DNA of 64,000 bases from positions 1 through 64,000 of the forward strand of contig JALSSV010000067.1 in the NCBI GenBank assembly GCA_026984045.1, in the 5' to 3' direction. A program made the position numbers and the translations under genes. The DNA is from Chromatiales bacterium (lineage in GTDB: Bacteria > Pseudomonadota > Gammaproteobacteria > UBA6429 > Thiohalophilaceae). The notes beneath the pieces are model-generated. The model made no database searches and was not told the origin of the DNA. It saw nothing but the letters and a program-made list of their open reading frames with translations. Below, one piece after another: positions 7,378-17,358 of this stretch (position 1 is its first letter; each line of letters begins with the position of its first letter).

Positions 7378-7824
7378 ACCCCTCACCCTGTCCCCCGGCT
7401 CTGGCTCCTGCTTCGCCCTGCCTGCCCCCTCACCCTGTCCCCCGGCTCTGGCTCCTGCTTCGCCCTACCTGCCCCCTCACCCTGTCCCTCTCCCCGGAGG
7501 GGAGAGGGGACCCTTCGTTCGGACAGTTGCCTGGAAACCCCGTGGGTCGGTCATCACAGGTCGGCTCGGGCGCAGCGGAGATGACGAATTGGCCGGCTTC
7601 ACCCACCCCCTCACCCTGTCCCTCGGCTCCGGCTCCTGCTTCGCCCTACCTCGGCAACCGTTCCAGACGTTGCTCTACCTCCGCCATCCCTGGCGTCGTC
7701 CCGCATCCCTGCGGTCGTCTCCCCGGAGGGGAGAGGGGATCCTTCGTTCGGACAGTTGCCTGGAAACCCCGTGGGTCGGTCATCACAGGTCGGCTCGGGC
7801 GCGGCGGAGCCGGCGAATGGCCGG
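7378..7824. repeat. CCCTCACCCTGTCCC dispersed repeat array
   Basis: At least three head-to-tail copies, some truncated, of the C-rich repeat seen at 5139-5469 fill most of the spacer 7270-7845. The two longer copies include the same CCCCGGAGGGGAG palindrome and the tail through GGAAACCCCGTGGGTCGGTC. No gene is supported in this spacer. Confidence 0.8.
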
Positions 7825-7845
7825 GTCAGATCCCCATGGGGGGCT

Positions 7846-8781
7846 TCACGGGCCCGGCCGGTAACCGAAATGCTCCGCAAACCGCTCGAAGAATTCGTCC
7901 ATGTCGAAGCGGTGGTTCTGGGTGCCGTGCTGCTCGATCTTGATGGCGCCCATCAGGGCGGCGATGCGGCCGGTGGTCTCCCAGTCCAGGTCCCGGAGCA
8001 GGCCGTAGAGCAGGCCGGCGCGGTAGGCGTCGCCGCAGCCGGTGGGATCGGCGATGGCCCGGGCTTCGGCCACGGGCACGTCGAGGCGCCGTTGCTGGGT
8101 GTAGATGTGCGAGCCTCTGGCGCCGCGGGTGACGATCAGGGCCTCCACCCGCTCGGCGATCTCGTGGGGCGAGAGGCCGGTGCGATCCTCGAGCATCTGC
8201 GCCTCGTAGTCGTTGACCGCCACCCAGGTGGCCTTGTCGATGAAGTCCAGCAGTTCGGTGCCGTCGAACATGGGCAGGCCCTGACCCGGATCGAAGATGA
8301 AGGGGATCCCCGCCTCGGCGAACTGCTCGGCATGCTGCAGCATGCCGTCGCGCCCGTCGGGCGCCACGATGCCGAGCTTCACGCCCTCGGCGTCGGTCAC
8401 CCGGTTCTCGTGGGAGAGGTTCATGGCGCCAGGATGAAAGGCGGTGATCTGGTTGTCGTCCTCGTCGGTGGTGATGAAGGCCTGGGCGGTGTAGGTCTCC
8501 ACTTCCTTCACGTAGCGCCGATCGATGCCGCACTGGTCCATCCACTCGGCATAGGGGCCGAAGTCCTTGCCCACGGTGCCCATGGGCAGGGGTTCCTCGC
8601 CCAGCAGCTTGAGGTTGTAGGCGATGTTGCCGGCACAGCCGCCGAACTCCCGGCGCATGTCGGGCACCAGGAAGGAGACGTTCAGGATGTGCACCTGGTC
8701 GGGCAGGATGTGGTTCCTGAACTTGTCGTGAAACACCATGATGGTGTCGTAGGCGAAGGAACCGCAAATCAGGGCAGACAT
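7846..8781 (-). CDS. PfkB-family carbohydrate kinase (adenosine kinase-like)
   Basis: This is a 311-residue ribokinase-fold enzyme. The N-terminal GGCAGNIAYNL segment (residues 47-57) is the PfkB substrate-binding signature. The C-terminal DPTGCGDAYRAG (245-256) holds the anion hole and catalytic Asp251. The overall pattern is closest to bacterial proteins annotated as adenosine kinases. The true substrate (adenosine, ribose or another sugar) cannot be decided here. It stands alone between repeat regions, on the same strand as its neighbours. Confidence 0.88.
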   Translation of the reverse strand: MSALICGSFAYDTIMVFHDKFRNHILPDQVHILNVSFLVPDMRREFGGCAGNIAYNLKLLGEEPLPMGTVGKDFGPYAEWMDQCGIDRRYVKEVETYTAQAFITTDEDDNQITAFHPGAMNLSHENRVTDAEGVKLGIVAPDGRDGMLQHAEQFAEAGIPFIFDPGQGLPMFDGTELLDFIDKATWVAVNDYEAQMLEDRTGLSPHEIAERVEALIVTRGARGSHIYTQQRRLDVPVAEARAIADPTGCGDAYRAGLLYGLLRDLDWETTGRIAALMGAIKIEQHGTQNHRFDMDEFFERFAEHFGYRPGP

Positions 8782-8870
8782 GGCGTGACCTCTTGGTTTT
8801 CGTTTTTATGCCGCTGCGACATGAATCATTCCGTGGGTCGGGCTTTCGGCCGACCTGCGCCGGATATTCC

Positions 8871-9009
8871 CGTAGGAGCGGCGCCCTCGCCGCGATGGGC
8901 GGTAGCGGGTTGCGGGTAGCTGGTGGCTGGGAAAACCAAACGCCTTTCCCAGCTACCCGTCCCCAGCCACCAGCCACCGCATTATCGCGGCGAGGGCGCC
9001 GCTCCTACG
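8871..9009. repeat. Nested inverted repeats: REPIN-like pair around a GGGTAGC palindrome
   Basis: A perfect 26-bp inverted repeat (8871-8896 and 8984-9009, beginning CGTAGGAGCGGCGCC) flanks a second inverted repeat (about 8901-8931 and 8945-8979) of the GGGTAGC/GCTACCC family. Both families occur separately elsewhere in the window, so one seems to have arisen inside the other. The element separates the PfkB kinase gene from dgkA. Confidence 0.85.
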
Positions 9010-9028
9010 GCGGTGGTCTCCGTGGCGC

Positions 9029-9400
9029 CTAGCCGAGCCGCTGCCAGGCGATCAGGGTCCAGATCACCAGCACGTTGAGCAAACTCACGAACACCGCCGC
9101 CGAGCCCATGTCCTTGGCGCGGCCGGAGAGTTCGTGCCGTTCGTCGCCGAAGCGATCCACCACGGCTTCCACGGCCGAGTTGAGCAGCTCGACGATCAGC
9201 ACCAGCAGCAGGCTGCCGATCAGCAGGCTGCGCTCCACCGCGCCCTGCCCCAGCCAGAAGGCGGCGGGCAGCAGCACCAGGCACAGGGCCAGTTCCTGGC
9301 GGAAGGCCGACTCGTGGCGCAAGGCGGCCTGCAGTCCCTTGAGCGAGTAGCCGGTGGCATTGAGGATGCGGGTCAGGCCGGTGGCGCCGGGTTTGCCCAT
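9029..9400 (-). CDS. dgkA: Diacylglycerol kinase
   Basis: The 123-residue integral membrane protein has the DgkA arrangement: an amphipathic N-terminus (RILNATGYSLKGLQAALRHE), then three transmembrane helices and the catalytic-region motif ELLNSAVEAVVDR. It phosphorylates diacylglycerol released by membrane-derived glycan synthesis back to phosphatidic acid. The ATG at 9400 follows an AAGGA Shine-Dalgarno, and the frame extended to 9484 adds a non-homologous leader. Length matches the E. coli enzyme. Confidence 0.95.
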   Translation of the reverse strand: MGKPGATGLTRILNATGYSLKGLQAALRHESAFRQELALCLVLLPAAFWLGQGAVERSLLIGSLLLVLIVELLNSAVEAVVDRFGDERHELSGRAKDMGSAAVFVSLLNVLVIWTLIAWQRLG

Positions 9401-9430
9401 GATGATCCGTCCTTGTAACGATGGTGACCG

Positions 9431-9482
9431 GGTTGACTCAAGATTGTCTTGATGCAAATTGTTGCAGGAAATCGAGTCAACC
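9431..9482. repeat. Inverted repeat between gcvPB and dgkA
   Basis: GGTTGACTC (9431-9439) and its complement (9474-9482) could form a 9-bp stem with a 34-base loop. It lies just past the gcvPB stop and upstream of dgkA. It could be an operator or a weak RNA structure; no T-run marks it as a terminator. Confidence 0.4.
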
Positions 9483-9502
9483 AATTTGAGACGCCTGATA
9501 GC

Positions 9503-10963
9503 TTACCCCGTCTCGCCACCTTCCGACCACACCAGGTCGAGCTGCCTGGCCGCCTTCACGTCGTCGAGGCGGCGCACCGGCAACGTCCAGGGCGCGCCCT
9601 TGAGCTTGTCGGGCTCGCGCTGCGCTTCCTCGCGCAGGGTGGCCATGATCTCGACGAAGCGATCCAGGGTGGCCTTGTCCTCGGTCTCGGTGGGCTCGAT
9701 GAGCAGGCATTCGGGCACCAGCAGGGGAAAATAGGTGGTGGGGGCGTGCACGCCGTAGTCGAGCATGCGCTTGGCGAAGTCCATGGCGGTGGTGCCCCAC
9801 GCTTTCGCCTCGCGGCGCAGGGTGATGATGAACTCGTGGGTGGCGCGCCGCGCGGGATAGGCCGCCTCGAAACCGGCCTCCACCAGTTTCTTCTCCAGGT
9901 AGTTGGCGTTGAGGGTGGCGAAGTCGGCCACCCGCTGCATGCCCTCGCGGCCCAGCAGGCGGGCATAGACGTAGGCCCGCAGCAGGATGCCGGCATTGCC
10001 CATGAAGGTGGACAGGGGGCCGATGCTCTGCGGCCGGTCCCGTTCCGTGAGCAGTCGGTACTCGCCGTCTTCCTCGGCCACCGTCGGCACCGGCAGGAAG
10101 GGCGCGAGCCGCTCGCTCACGCCCACCGGCCCGGCCCCCGGCCCGCCGCCGCCGTGGGGGGTGGAGAAGGTCTTGTGCAGGTTCATGTGGATGACGTCGA
10201 AGCCCATGTCGCCGGGGCGCACCTTGCCAAGGATGGCGTTGAGGTTGGCGCCGTCGTAGTAGAGCAGGCCCCCGGCCTCGTGCACGATGCGGGCGATTTG
10301 TTCGATGTGACGCTCGAACACGCCGAGGGTGGAGGGATTGGTGAGCATGATCCCGGCGGTCTGCGGCCCCACGGCGGCACGCAGGGCCGCCAGATCCACG
10401 TCGCCCTGATCGTCGGTGGGGATCTCCTTCACCTTGTAGTTGCACATCACGGCGCTGGCCGGGTTGGTGCCATGGGCCGCGTCGGGCACCAGGATTTCGC
10501 TGCGCGCCGTGTCGCCCCGGGATGCGTGATAGGCGCGGATCATGGCCACGCCGGCGAACTCGCCCTGGGCCCCGGCCATCGGCGCCAGCGACACCGCCGC
10601 CATGCCCGTGACCTCGCGCAGGATCTCCTGCAACTCGAACATGCAGGCCAGAAAGCCCTGGCTCAGGCGCGGCGGACTGGCCGGATGCCGATTGAGGAAC
10701 CCCGGCAGCATGGCCAGATCGTTGCAGCCCCGCGGGTTGTACTTCATGGTGCAGGAACCCAGCGGGTAGAAATGGGTGTCGATGGAAAAGTTCTGCTGCG
10801 ACAGGCGCGTGTAGTGCCGCACCGCCTGCAGCTCCGACACCTCGGGCAGGCCGGGCTTCGCCTCGCGGCGCAGGGATTCGGGAATGTCGTACAGATCGTC
10901 GTCCTGCGCGGGAAGCTGCGCCGCGTTGACGCGTTCGGGGCGGGCGTGTTCAAAAATCAGCAT
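9503..10963 (-). CDS. gcvPB: Glycine dehydrogenase (decarboxylating) subunit 2
   Basis: This 486-residue PLP enzyme is the C-terminal half of the split P protein. It contains [10 protein letters not shown] and the PLP-lysine segment [19 protein letters not shown] (Lys264). With GcvPA it decarboxylates glycine and passes the aminomethyl group to lipoyl-GcvH. The start at 10963 (MLIFEH) follows an AGGAAG sequence; the upstream in-frame codon at 10990 adds unrelated residues. It is separated from gcvPA by tpx and a repeat, which is unusual because the two subunit genes are normally adjacent. Confidence 0.96.
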   Translation of the reverse strand: MLIFEHARPERVNAAQLPAQDDDLYDIPESLRREAKPGLPEVSELQAVRHYTRLSQQNFSIDTHFYPLGSCTMKYNPRGCNDLAMLPGFLNRHPASPPRLSQGFLACMFELQEILREVTGMAAVSLAPMAGAQGEFAGVAMIRAYHASRGDTARSEILVPDAAHGTNPASAVMCNYKVKEIPTDDQGDVDLAALRAAVGPQTAGIMLTNPSTLGVFERHIEQIARIVHEAGGLLYYDGANLNAILGKVRPGDMGFDVIHMNLHKTFSTPHGGGGPGAGPVGVSERLAPFLPVPTVAEEDGEYRLLTERDRPQSIGPLSTFMGNAGILLRAYVYARLLGREGMQRVADFATLNANYLEKKLVEAGFEAAYPARRATHEFIITLRREAKAWGTTAMDFAKRMLDYGVHAPTTYFPLLVPECLLIEPTETEDKATLDRFVEIMATLREEAQREPDKLKGAPWTLPVRRLDDVKAARQLDLVWSEGGETG

Positions 10964-10992
10964 AAGTCTTCTTCCTGGGCATTGCTGCAAAT

Positions 10993-11138
10993 GACGCAGA
11001 GGACGCAGAGACGCAGAGTTCGCAGAGGGAAGCCGTGCGGCCCATGCCCTTTCAGGGATCGCGTCTCAACCTGCAGCGATCCTGCATGTCACACCTTCTC
11101 GGCGCCCTCTGCGTCTCTGCGCTCTCTGCGTTTCTTTC
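10993..11138. repeat. ACGCAGAG-type inverted repeat
   Basis: The left arm (ACGCAGAGGACGCAGAGAC...) and right arm (CTCTGCGTCTCTGCG...) are inverted, with about 80 bases between them. It fills the 184-base spacer between tpx and gcvPB inside the operon. Similar GCGTCTCTGCG elements are common intergenic repeats in many Proteobacteria. Confidence 0.7.
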
Positions 11139-11147
11139 CAGTGAAGT

Positions 11148-11648
11148 TCAATCCAGCGCCTTGAGGGCGGCTTCGTAGTCGGGTTCGTCGGCGATTTCGG
11201 GGACGAGCTGGGTGTAAATCACCTGGTCGTTTTCGTCCAGCACCACCACGGCGCGGGCGGTGATGCCGGCCAGGGGGCCGTCCTGGATGAGCACGCCGTA
11301 GTCCTTGGCGAAGTTCCTGTCGCGCATCATGGACAGGGGCACCACGTGGTCGAGGCTTTCGGCGGTGACGAAGCGGTTCTGGGCGAAGGGCAGATCGGCC
11401 GAGACGATCAGGAACACCGTGTCGCTGCGCCGGGCCGCGGCTTCGTTGAACTTGCGGGTGGAGATGGCGCAGGTGGGGGTGTCGAGGCTCGGCACGATGT
11501 TGAGCAGTTTCTTCCTGCCGGCGAAATCGGCCAGGCTCACGTCGGCCAGTTCGGTGTTGGTGAGCCTGAACTCGGGGGCGGTGCTGCCCACGGCCGGCAG
11601 GTCGCCGTTGGTGTGGATTTCGTTGCCTTGCAGGGTGATGGTGGCCAT
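11148..11648 (-). CDS. tpx: Thiol peroxidase (Tpx), lacking the resolving cysteine
   Basis: This 166-residue atypical 2-Cys peroxiredoxin-family protein has the catalytic PSLDTPTC motif (Cys60), the SADLPFAQ segment and the [14 protein letters not shown] strand. E. coli Tpx carries the resolving Cys in RFC; here the codon is GTC and the residue is Val94, and Cys60 is the only cysteine. It should reduce peroxides but must use a 1-Cys cycle or an external thiol. It sits between gcvPA and gcvPB on the same strand, probably in the same transcript. Confidence 0.94.
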   Translation of the reverse strand: MATITLQGNEIHTNGDLPAVGSTAPEFRLTNTELADVSLADFAGRKKLLNIVPSLDTPTCAISTRKFNEAAARRSDTVFLIVSADLPFAQNRFVTAESLDHVVPLSMMRDRNFAKDYGVLIQDGPLAGITARAVVVLDENDQVIYTQLVPEIADEPDYEAALKALD

Positions 11649-11725
11649 GGCGTTATCTCCTTTGTGCGGTTGCGGGTGGCGGGGGCCGAGTGGCCGGGAA
11701 CCCCCCTGGTTTGTTCCTTATCCGT

Positions 11726-13105
11726 TCAGGCGGTCTGTCGCGCTGTGGCGGCCGCGGCGAGGCGCCGCAGGCGGTCGGCGAACAGGGCGATGTCGGCCTC
11801 GGTTTTGGTTTCGGTGGCGCACAGCAGCAGGCTGTTGCCCAGCTCCGGGTAGTCGGCCTCCAGGGGCACGCCGGCGACGATGCCTTCGGCGGCCAGGGCA
11901 TCGCGAATTTCTTCCACGGGACGCTCGAGGCGGAACACGGCTTCGTGGAAGAAGGGCGCATCGAACCACTTCTGCACGCCGTCGATCCCGTCCAGGGCGG
12001 CGATCAGGCGGCGGGTGTTGGCGTGGCTTGAGGCCGCCACCCGGCGCAGGCCCTCGGGGCCCATCAGGGCCAGGTAGATGGTGGCCGCGGTGACCAGGAG
12101 GCCCTGGTTGGTGCAGATGTTGGAGGTGGCCTTGGAGCGGCGGATGTGCTGTTCCCGGGCCTGCAGGGTCAGGGTATAGCCGGTCTTGCCGTCGAGATCG
12201 GTGGTGCGGCCGATCAGCCGCCCCGGCATCTGGCGCACGAACTTCTCGCGGCAGCAGAGGAAACCGAAATACGGCCCGCCCGAGGAGAGCGGCACGCCCA
12301 GCGGCTGACCGTCGCCGCAGACGATGTCGGCGCCCGTCTCGCCCCATTCGCCCGGCGGCCGCAGGATGGCCAGGGCAGTGGGATTGACCACCGCGATCAC
12401 CAGCGCGCCGTGAGCGTGGGCCCAGTCGGTGAGGGTGTCCACGTCTTCCAGGGCGCCGAAGTAGTTGGGCAGGGGGATCACCACCGCGGTCACGTCGCCG
12501 GGCTCGGCCGGCAGGGCGGCGGCATCCACGATGCCGTGTTCGGGATCGTAAGGCAGTTCCTCGAGCACGATGCCCTGCTGGTGCACGAGGCTGTGCACCA
12601 CCCGGCGATAGGCCGGATGCACGCTGCGCGGCACCAGGATGCGCTTGCTCTTCGACTTGCGGTTGGCCCGCACCGCCATCAGCACCGACTCGGCCAGCGC
12701 CGTGGCGCCGTCGTAGAGGGAGGCGTTGGAGACTTCCATGCCGGTGAGGCGGGCCATCATGGTCTGGTATTCGTAGAGCAGTTGCAGGGTGCCCTGGCTG
12801 GCCTCGGCCTGGTAGGGGGTGTAGGCCGAGTAATACTCGCCGCGGGTGGCGATCTCCCACACGGCGGCAGGGATGTGGTGCTCGTAGGCGCCCGCCCCGG
12901 CAAAACACAGGCTGCGCTCGTCGGCCGCCGCGCGCTCGCGCATCAGGCGGCCGACGTCCATCTCGTTCAGCCCCGCCGGCACGCCCTCGAGCCCGCCGGC
13001 GCGCAGGCCGGCCGGGATTTCGTCGAACAGATCCTCGATGGCATCGACGCCGATGGCCTCGAGCATCTGGCGAACTTCGTCTTCGGTATGGGGGATGAAG
13101 GGCAT
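11726..13105 (-). CDS. gcvPA: Glycine dehydrogenase (decarboxylating) subunit 1
   Basis: The 459-residue N-terminal half of the split P protein begins [20 protein letters not shown] and has [34 protein letters not shown] and [11 protein letters not shown], all typical of GcvPA. It forms the heterodimeric glycine decarboxylase with GcvPB. The gene lies 41 bases after gcvH and 77 bases before tpx, behind the glycine riboswitch. An AAGG precedes the ATG at a suitable distance. Confidence 0.97.
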   Translation of the reverse strand: MPFIPHTEDEVRQMLEAIGVDAIEDLFDEIPAGLRAGGLEGVPAGLNEMDVGRLMRERAAADERSLCFAGAGAYEHHIPAAVWEIATRGEYYSAYTPYQAEASQGTLQLLYEYQTMMARLTGMEVSNASLYDGATALAESVLMAVRANRKSKSKRILVPRSVHPAYRRVVHSLVHQQGIVLEELPYDPEHGIVDAAALPAEPGDVTAVVIPLPNYFGALEDVDTLTDWAHAHGALVIAVVNPTALAILRPPGEWGETGADIVCGDGQPLGVPLSSGGPYFGFLCCREKFVRQMPGRLIGRTTDLDGKTGYTLTLQAREQHIRRSKATSNICTNQGLLVTAATIYLALMGPEGLRRVAASSHANTRRLIAALDGIDGVQKWFDAPFFHEAVFRLERPVEEIRDALAAEGIVAGVPLEADYPELGNSLLLCATETKTEADIALFADRLRRLAAAATARQTA

Positions 13106-13146
13106 GGTGTGACCTTGAATTACGTTTGAATCATTCCGGGGGGTTC

Positions 13147-13542
13147 CTATTCGCCTTCCTCGCTGATCCGTTCCTGATAGGCGTCGGCGTCCATCAGGGC
13201 GTCGTAGTCTTCCGGATCCATGGGCTTGACGCGGAAGATCCAGCCTTCGCCGTAGGGGTCCTGGTTGATCAGCTCCGGGGTGTCGGTGAGCTTGGTGTTG
13301 ATGGCGGCGATCTCGCCGGTGACCGGGGCATAGACGTCGGAGGCGGCCTTGACCGACTCCACCACCGCCACGTCGTCACCGGCGGCACATTCCTCGCCCT
13401 CTTCCGGCAGCTCCACGAAGACGATGTCGCCCAGAAGGTGCTGGGCGTGATCGGTGATGCCCACGGTCAGGGTGCCGTCCTCTTCCAGGCGGATCCATTC
13501 GTGGGTTTCGGTGTAGCGCAGTTCCTGGGGGATGTTGCTCAT
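13147..13542 (-). CDS. gcvH: Glycine cleavage system H protein
   Basis: This is a 131-residue lipoyl-carrier protein. The attachment motif is VESVKAAS with Lys65, and [12 protein letters not shown] is the family N-terminus. It shuttles the aminomethyl intermediate from the P protein to GcvT and then to dihydrolipoamide dehydrogenase. It sits 40 bases after gcvT, and lipA, which makes the lipoyl group, is two genes upstream in the same operon. Confidence 0.97.
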   Translation of the reverse strand: MSNIPQELRYTETHEWIRLEEDGTLTVGITDHAQHLLGDIVFVELPEEGEECAAGDDVAVVESVKAASDVYAPVTGEIAAINTKLTDTPELINQDPYGEGWIFRVKPMDPEDYDALMDADAYQERISEEGE

Positions 13543-13582
13543 TTTGCCTGTCCTCGGGATTCGTGTTCGTTGTTCTCGGGTT

Positions 13583-14665
13583 TCAGATCAATGCCTTGCC
13601 GTGGCGCACGAAGGGCGGCTTCACCACCTTCGCCTTGAGGGGCCTGCCGCGCACTTCCACCTCGACCGCCTCGCCGGTCTCGGCGGGCACCCGGGCCAGG
13701 GCGATGGCCCGCCCCAGGGTGGGCGAGAAGGAGCCGGAGGTGATCTCCCCGGCCGGCTCGCCGGCGACCCGCACGATCTGATGATTGCGCAGAACGCCGC
13801 GATCTTCCAGCACCAGGCCCACCAGTTTGCGTTTCACGCCTTCCGCCTTCTGCCGCTCGAGCGCGGCGCGGCCGATGAAATCCCGCTCGGCGGGCGCGAA
13901 GGCCACGGTCCAGGCCAGCCCCGATTCCAGGGGCGTGACCGTCTCGTCCATGTCGGCGCCATAGAGATTCATGCCGGCCTCCAGGCGTAGGGTGTCGCGG
14001 GCGCCGAGGCCGCAGGGAGCCACGCCCGCCGCCTGCAGCCTGCGCCAGAATGCCACGGCCTCGGCCGCCGGCAGCATGATTTCGTAGCCGTCCTCGCCGG
14101 TGTAGCCGGTGCGGGCCACGGCCAGATCGCCGATTTCCGCCATGAAGAAGGGCTCGAGGGCGCCAGCGACGGCTGCCGCCTCGTCGCCCAGGGCGGCGTG
14201 GGCCTTCTCCCGCGCCATGGGGCCCTGCACGGCGATCATGGCCAGATCGTCGCGCACCTGCAGATCCACGTCGGTGCCTTCCGCCTTGCGGCGCATCCAG
14301 GCCAGATCCTTGTCGGTGGTGGCGGCGTTGATCACCATGCGGTAGCGATCGTCCCCCAGCCGGTAGACGATGAGATCGTCGATCACCCCGCCTTCCTCGT
14401 TGAGCATGCAGGAATAGAGGGCCTTGCCGGGCCGGGCCAGCTTGGCCACGTCGTTGGCCAGCAGGCGGCGCAGCCAGTCCCGCGCCTGCGGCCCGCGGAT
14501 GTCCACCACCGTCATGTGGGAGACGTCGAACATGCCGGCGTCGCGGCGCACCCGGTGATGCTCCTCGATCTGGGAGCCGTAGGCCAGCGGCATGTCCCAG
14601 CCGCCGAAATCCACCATCTTGGCGCCCAGGGCCACGTGTTCGTCGTGCAGGGGAGTGTGTTTCAT
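13583..14665 (-). CDS. gcvT: Aminomethyltransferase (glycine cleavage T protein)
   Basis: This 360-residue folate-dependent enzyme begins [20 protein letters not shown] and contains [15 protein letters not shown] and the C-terminal RRKLVGLVL-like and [19 protein letters not shown] motifs. It transfers the methylene group from H protein to tetrahydrofolate and releases ammonia. The ATG at 14665 overlaps the lipA stop by 4 bases (ATGA). The longer frame that extends through lipA is a shadow. Confidence 0.97.
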   Translation of the reverse strand: MKHTPLHDEHVALGAKMVDFGGWDMPLAYGSQIEEHHRVRRDAGMFDVSHMTVVDIRGPQARDWLRRLLANDVAKLARPGKALYSCMLNEEGGVIDDLIVYRLGDDRYRMVINAATTDKDLAWMRRKAEGTDVDLQVRDDLAMIAVQGPMAREKAHAALGDEAAAVAGALEPFFMAEIGDLAVARTGYTGEDGYEIMLPAAEAVAFWRRLQAAGVAPCGLGARDTLRLEAGMNLYGADMDETVTPLESGLAWTVAFAPAERDFIGRAALERQKAEGVKRKLVGLVLEDRGVLRNHQIVRVAGEPAGEITSGSFSPTLGRAIALARVPAETGEAVEVEVRGRPLKAKVVKPPFVRHGKALI

Positions 14666-15597
14666 CGCGCATCGCCTCGCGGTTGGGATTCTTCGGCATG
14701 GTAGGAGGAGCGCACCATCGGCCCGGCCTTCACCCAGGTGAAGCCCATTTCGCGGGCCGCTTCGGCCAGGCCCTCGAACTCGGCCGGGGCCAGGTAGCGG
14801 CGCACCGGCAGGTGATGGCGGCTCGGGCGCAGGTACTGGCCCAGGGCCAGCCGCTGCACGCCGGCGGCGCGCAGATCGGCCAGCACCGCCAGCACCGCCT
14901 CGCGGCGCTCGCCCAGCCCCAGCATCAGCGCCGACTTGGCCTCCACCCCCGGCAGCGCGGCGACCCGGGCCAGTAGATCGAGGGAGCGTTCGTAGTCGGA
15001 CCCCTTGCGCACGGTGCGGTACAGCTCGGGAACCGTTTCCACGTTGTGGCCCCAGACCAGTTGCACCTCGCGCCCCGGCGCAGGCACCTGCTGCAGACGC
15101 TCGTAGATGATGGCCACCGCCTCGGGCTGGCGGCGGTGGAAGTCGGGGGTGAGCAGTTCGATGCCGATGCCGGGTTGCCGCCGGCGCAGGGCGGCCACGG
15201 TCTCGGCGAAGATGCCGGCGCCGCCATCGGGCAGATCGTCGCGGTTCACCGAGGTGAGCACCACGTAGTCGAGCCCCATGCGCGCCACCGCCTCGGCCAC
15301 CCGCTGCGGCTCGTCCGTGTCCACCGTGCCGGGCCGTCCGGTCTTCACCGCGCAGAAGCCGCAGGCCCGGGTGCAGGTGTCGCCCAGCAGCATGAAGGTG
15401 GCGGTGCCGGCGCTCCAGCACTCGCCCCGGTTGGGACAGCGGGCTTCCTCGCAGACCGTGTGCAGGCGCTGGCCGTGCACGGTGCGGGCGGTGTCTGCAT
15501 ACACCGGGCTGTCGGCCAGCGGCTGGCGGATCCAGGCCGGCATGCGACTCACGTTGGGCTCGCGGGAATGGTCGAAGACCGGAATCACCTTGTTCAT
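14662..15597 (-). CDS. lipA: Lipoyl synthase
   Basis: This 311-residue radical SAM enzyme carries the auxiliary-cluster cysteines Cys49, Cys54 and Cys60 and the radical SAM CX3CX2C motif CTRACGFC (Cys75, 79, 82). It also has the conserved C-terminal RSSYHAEE. It inserts two sulfur atoms into octanoyl groups on H protein and 2-oxoacid dehydrogenases. The gene is the first in the gcv operon, directly downstream of the glycine riboswitch and coupled to gcvT. The ATG at 15597 marks the true start; the longer frame runs through the riboswitch. Confidence 0.95.
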   Translation of the reverse strand: MNKVIPVFDHSREPNVSRMPAWIRQPLADSPVYADTARTVHGQRLHTVCEEARCPNRGECWSAGTATFMLLGDTCTRACGFCAVKTGRPGTVDTDEPQRVAEAVARMGLDYVVLTSVNRDDLPDGGAGIFAETVAALRRRQPGIGIELLTPDFHRRQPEAVAIIYERLQQVPAPGREVQLVWGHNVETVPELYRTVRKGSDYERSLDLLARVAALPGVEAKSALMLGLGERREAVLAVLADLRAAGVQRLALGQYLRPSRHHLPVRRYLAPAEFEGLAEAAREMGFTWVKAGPMVRSSYHAEESQPRGDAR

Positions 15598-15622
15598 GGG
15601 CGCCTCGCGCGGTTCGGCAACG

Positions 15623-15668
15623 AAAAAGGGGCGACGCCAGCGCACGCAGGTTCGCTGGCGTCGCCCCT
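15623..15668 (-). terminator. Riboswitch-controlled terminator
   Basis: A perfect 16-bp stem (15627-15642 with 15653-15668; AGGGGCGACGCCAGCG and complement) is followed on the minus strand by TTTTTCG. It sits between the second glycine aptamer and lipA, the position expected for the expression platform of a transcriptional glycine riboswitch. Confidence 0.92.
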
Positions 15669-15825
15669 CTGTCCGGTCACCTGAGAGCTTGGCCCCTTCG
15701 GCGGACCGGCCGGCGGCCGGTCTCTCTCCAGAGTCGACATGCTCCCCGCGGTCCTTTTGCCTGAGCGATTCCGGGCGGTTGCGCCTTCGGCGGCCGTCCG
15801 ACGGACGGCGCTCTCCCACGGGGCC
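15664..15825 (-). promoter_or_regulatory. Tandem glycine riboswitch
   Basis: Two consecutive glycine aptamers are recognisable on the minus strand. The first holds GGGAGAGCGCCG, CGCCGAAGGCGCAACCGCCC and CAGGCAAAAGGACCGC. The second holds CTCTGGAGAGAGACCGGC, CCGCCGAAGGGGCCAAGC and CTCTCAGGTGACCGGACAGAG. Glycine binding normally turns on glycine-cleavage genes. The downstream terminator suggests that high glycine permits read-through into lipA-gcvTH-gcvPA-tpx-gcvPB. Confidence 0.95.
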
Positions 15826-15841
15826 TGTGGTCGAGCCGCCA

Positions 15842-15869
15842 AGGATACCGGCACCGGCGGGAAAAACAA
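15842..15869 (-). promoter_or_regulatory. Candidate promoter of the glycine-cleavage operon
   Basis: On the minus strand TTGTTT (15864-15869) and TATCCT (15842-15847) are separated by 16 bases and lie directly upstream of the first aptamer, so transcription would start at the riboswitch. The rest of the spacer, 15870-16060, shows no feature. Confidence 0.5.
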
Positions 15870-16060
15870 GCCTCGGCGGGGGTTGACACGGCCATGCCGG
15901 TGCGTTGCGGCGCGAACGCATCCTGCGGTCTGCCAATGTATTCTCCCCCAATTGGTGTCCCGAATTCACGACGATTCGTTTGTGGCATGCTCAAAGCCCA
16001 AGGGCGTGCGGGATGCAGAGTCAAGAATTCGTAAAGGACTCGGGAATTCGGAACGGCGAC

Positions 16061-17302
<1,242 letters not shown>

Positions 17303-17358
17303 GGTTGACGGTCAGAGCAAGGTATCACGGTTCCCTTCGTCCGCGTTCGTTGCCGTCC

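Noticed and set aside
5139-7824. Direct repeats that could be taken for a CRISPR array
   Set aside because: The repeats are over 100 bases, vary in length and lack regular 30-40 base spacers; no cas gene is near.
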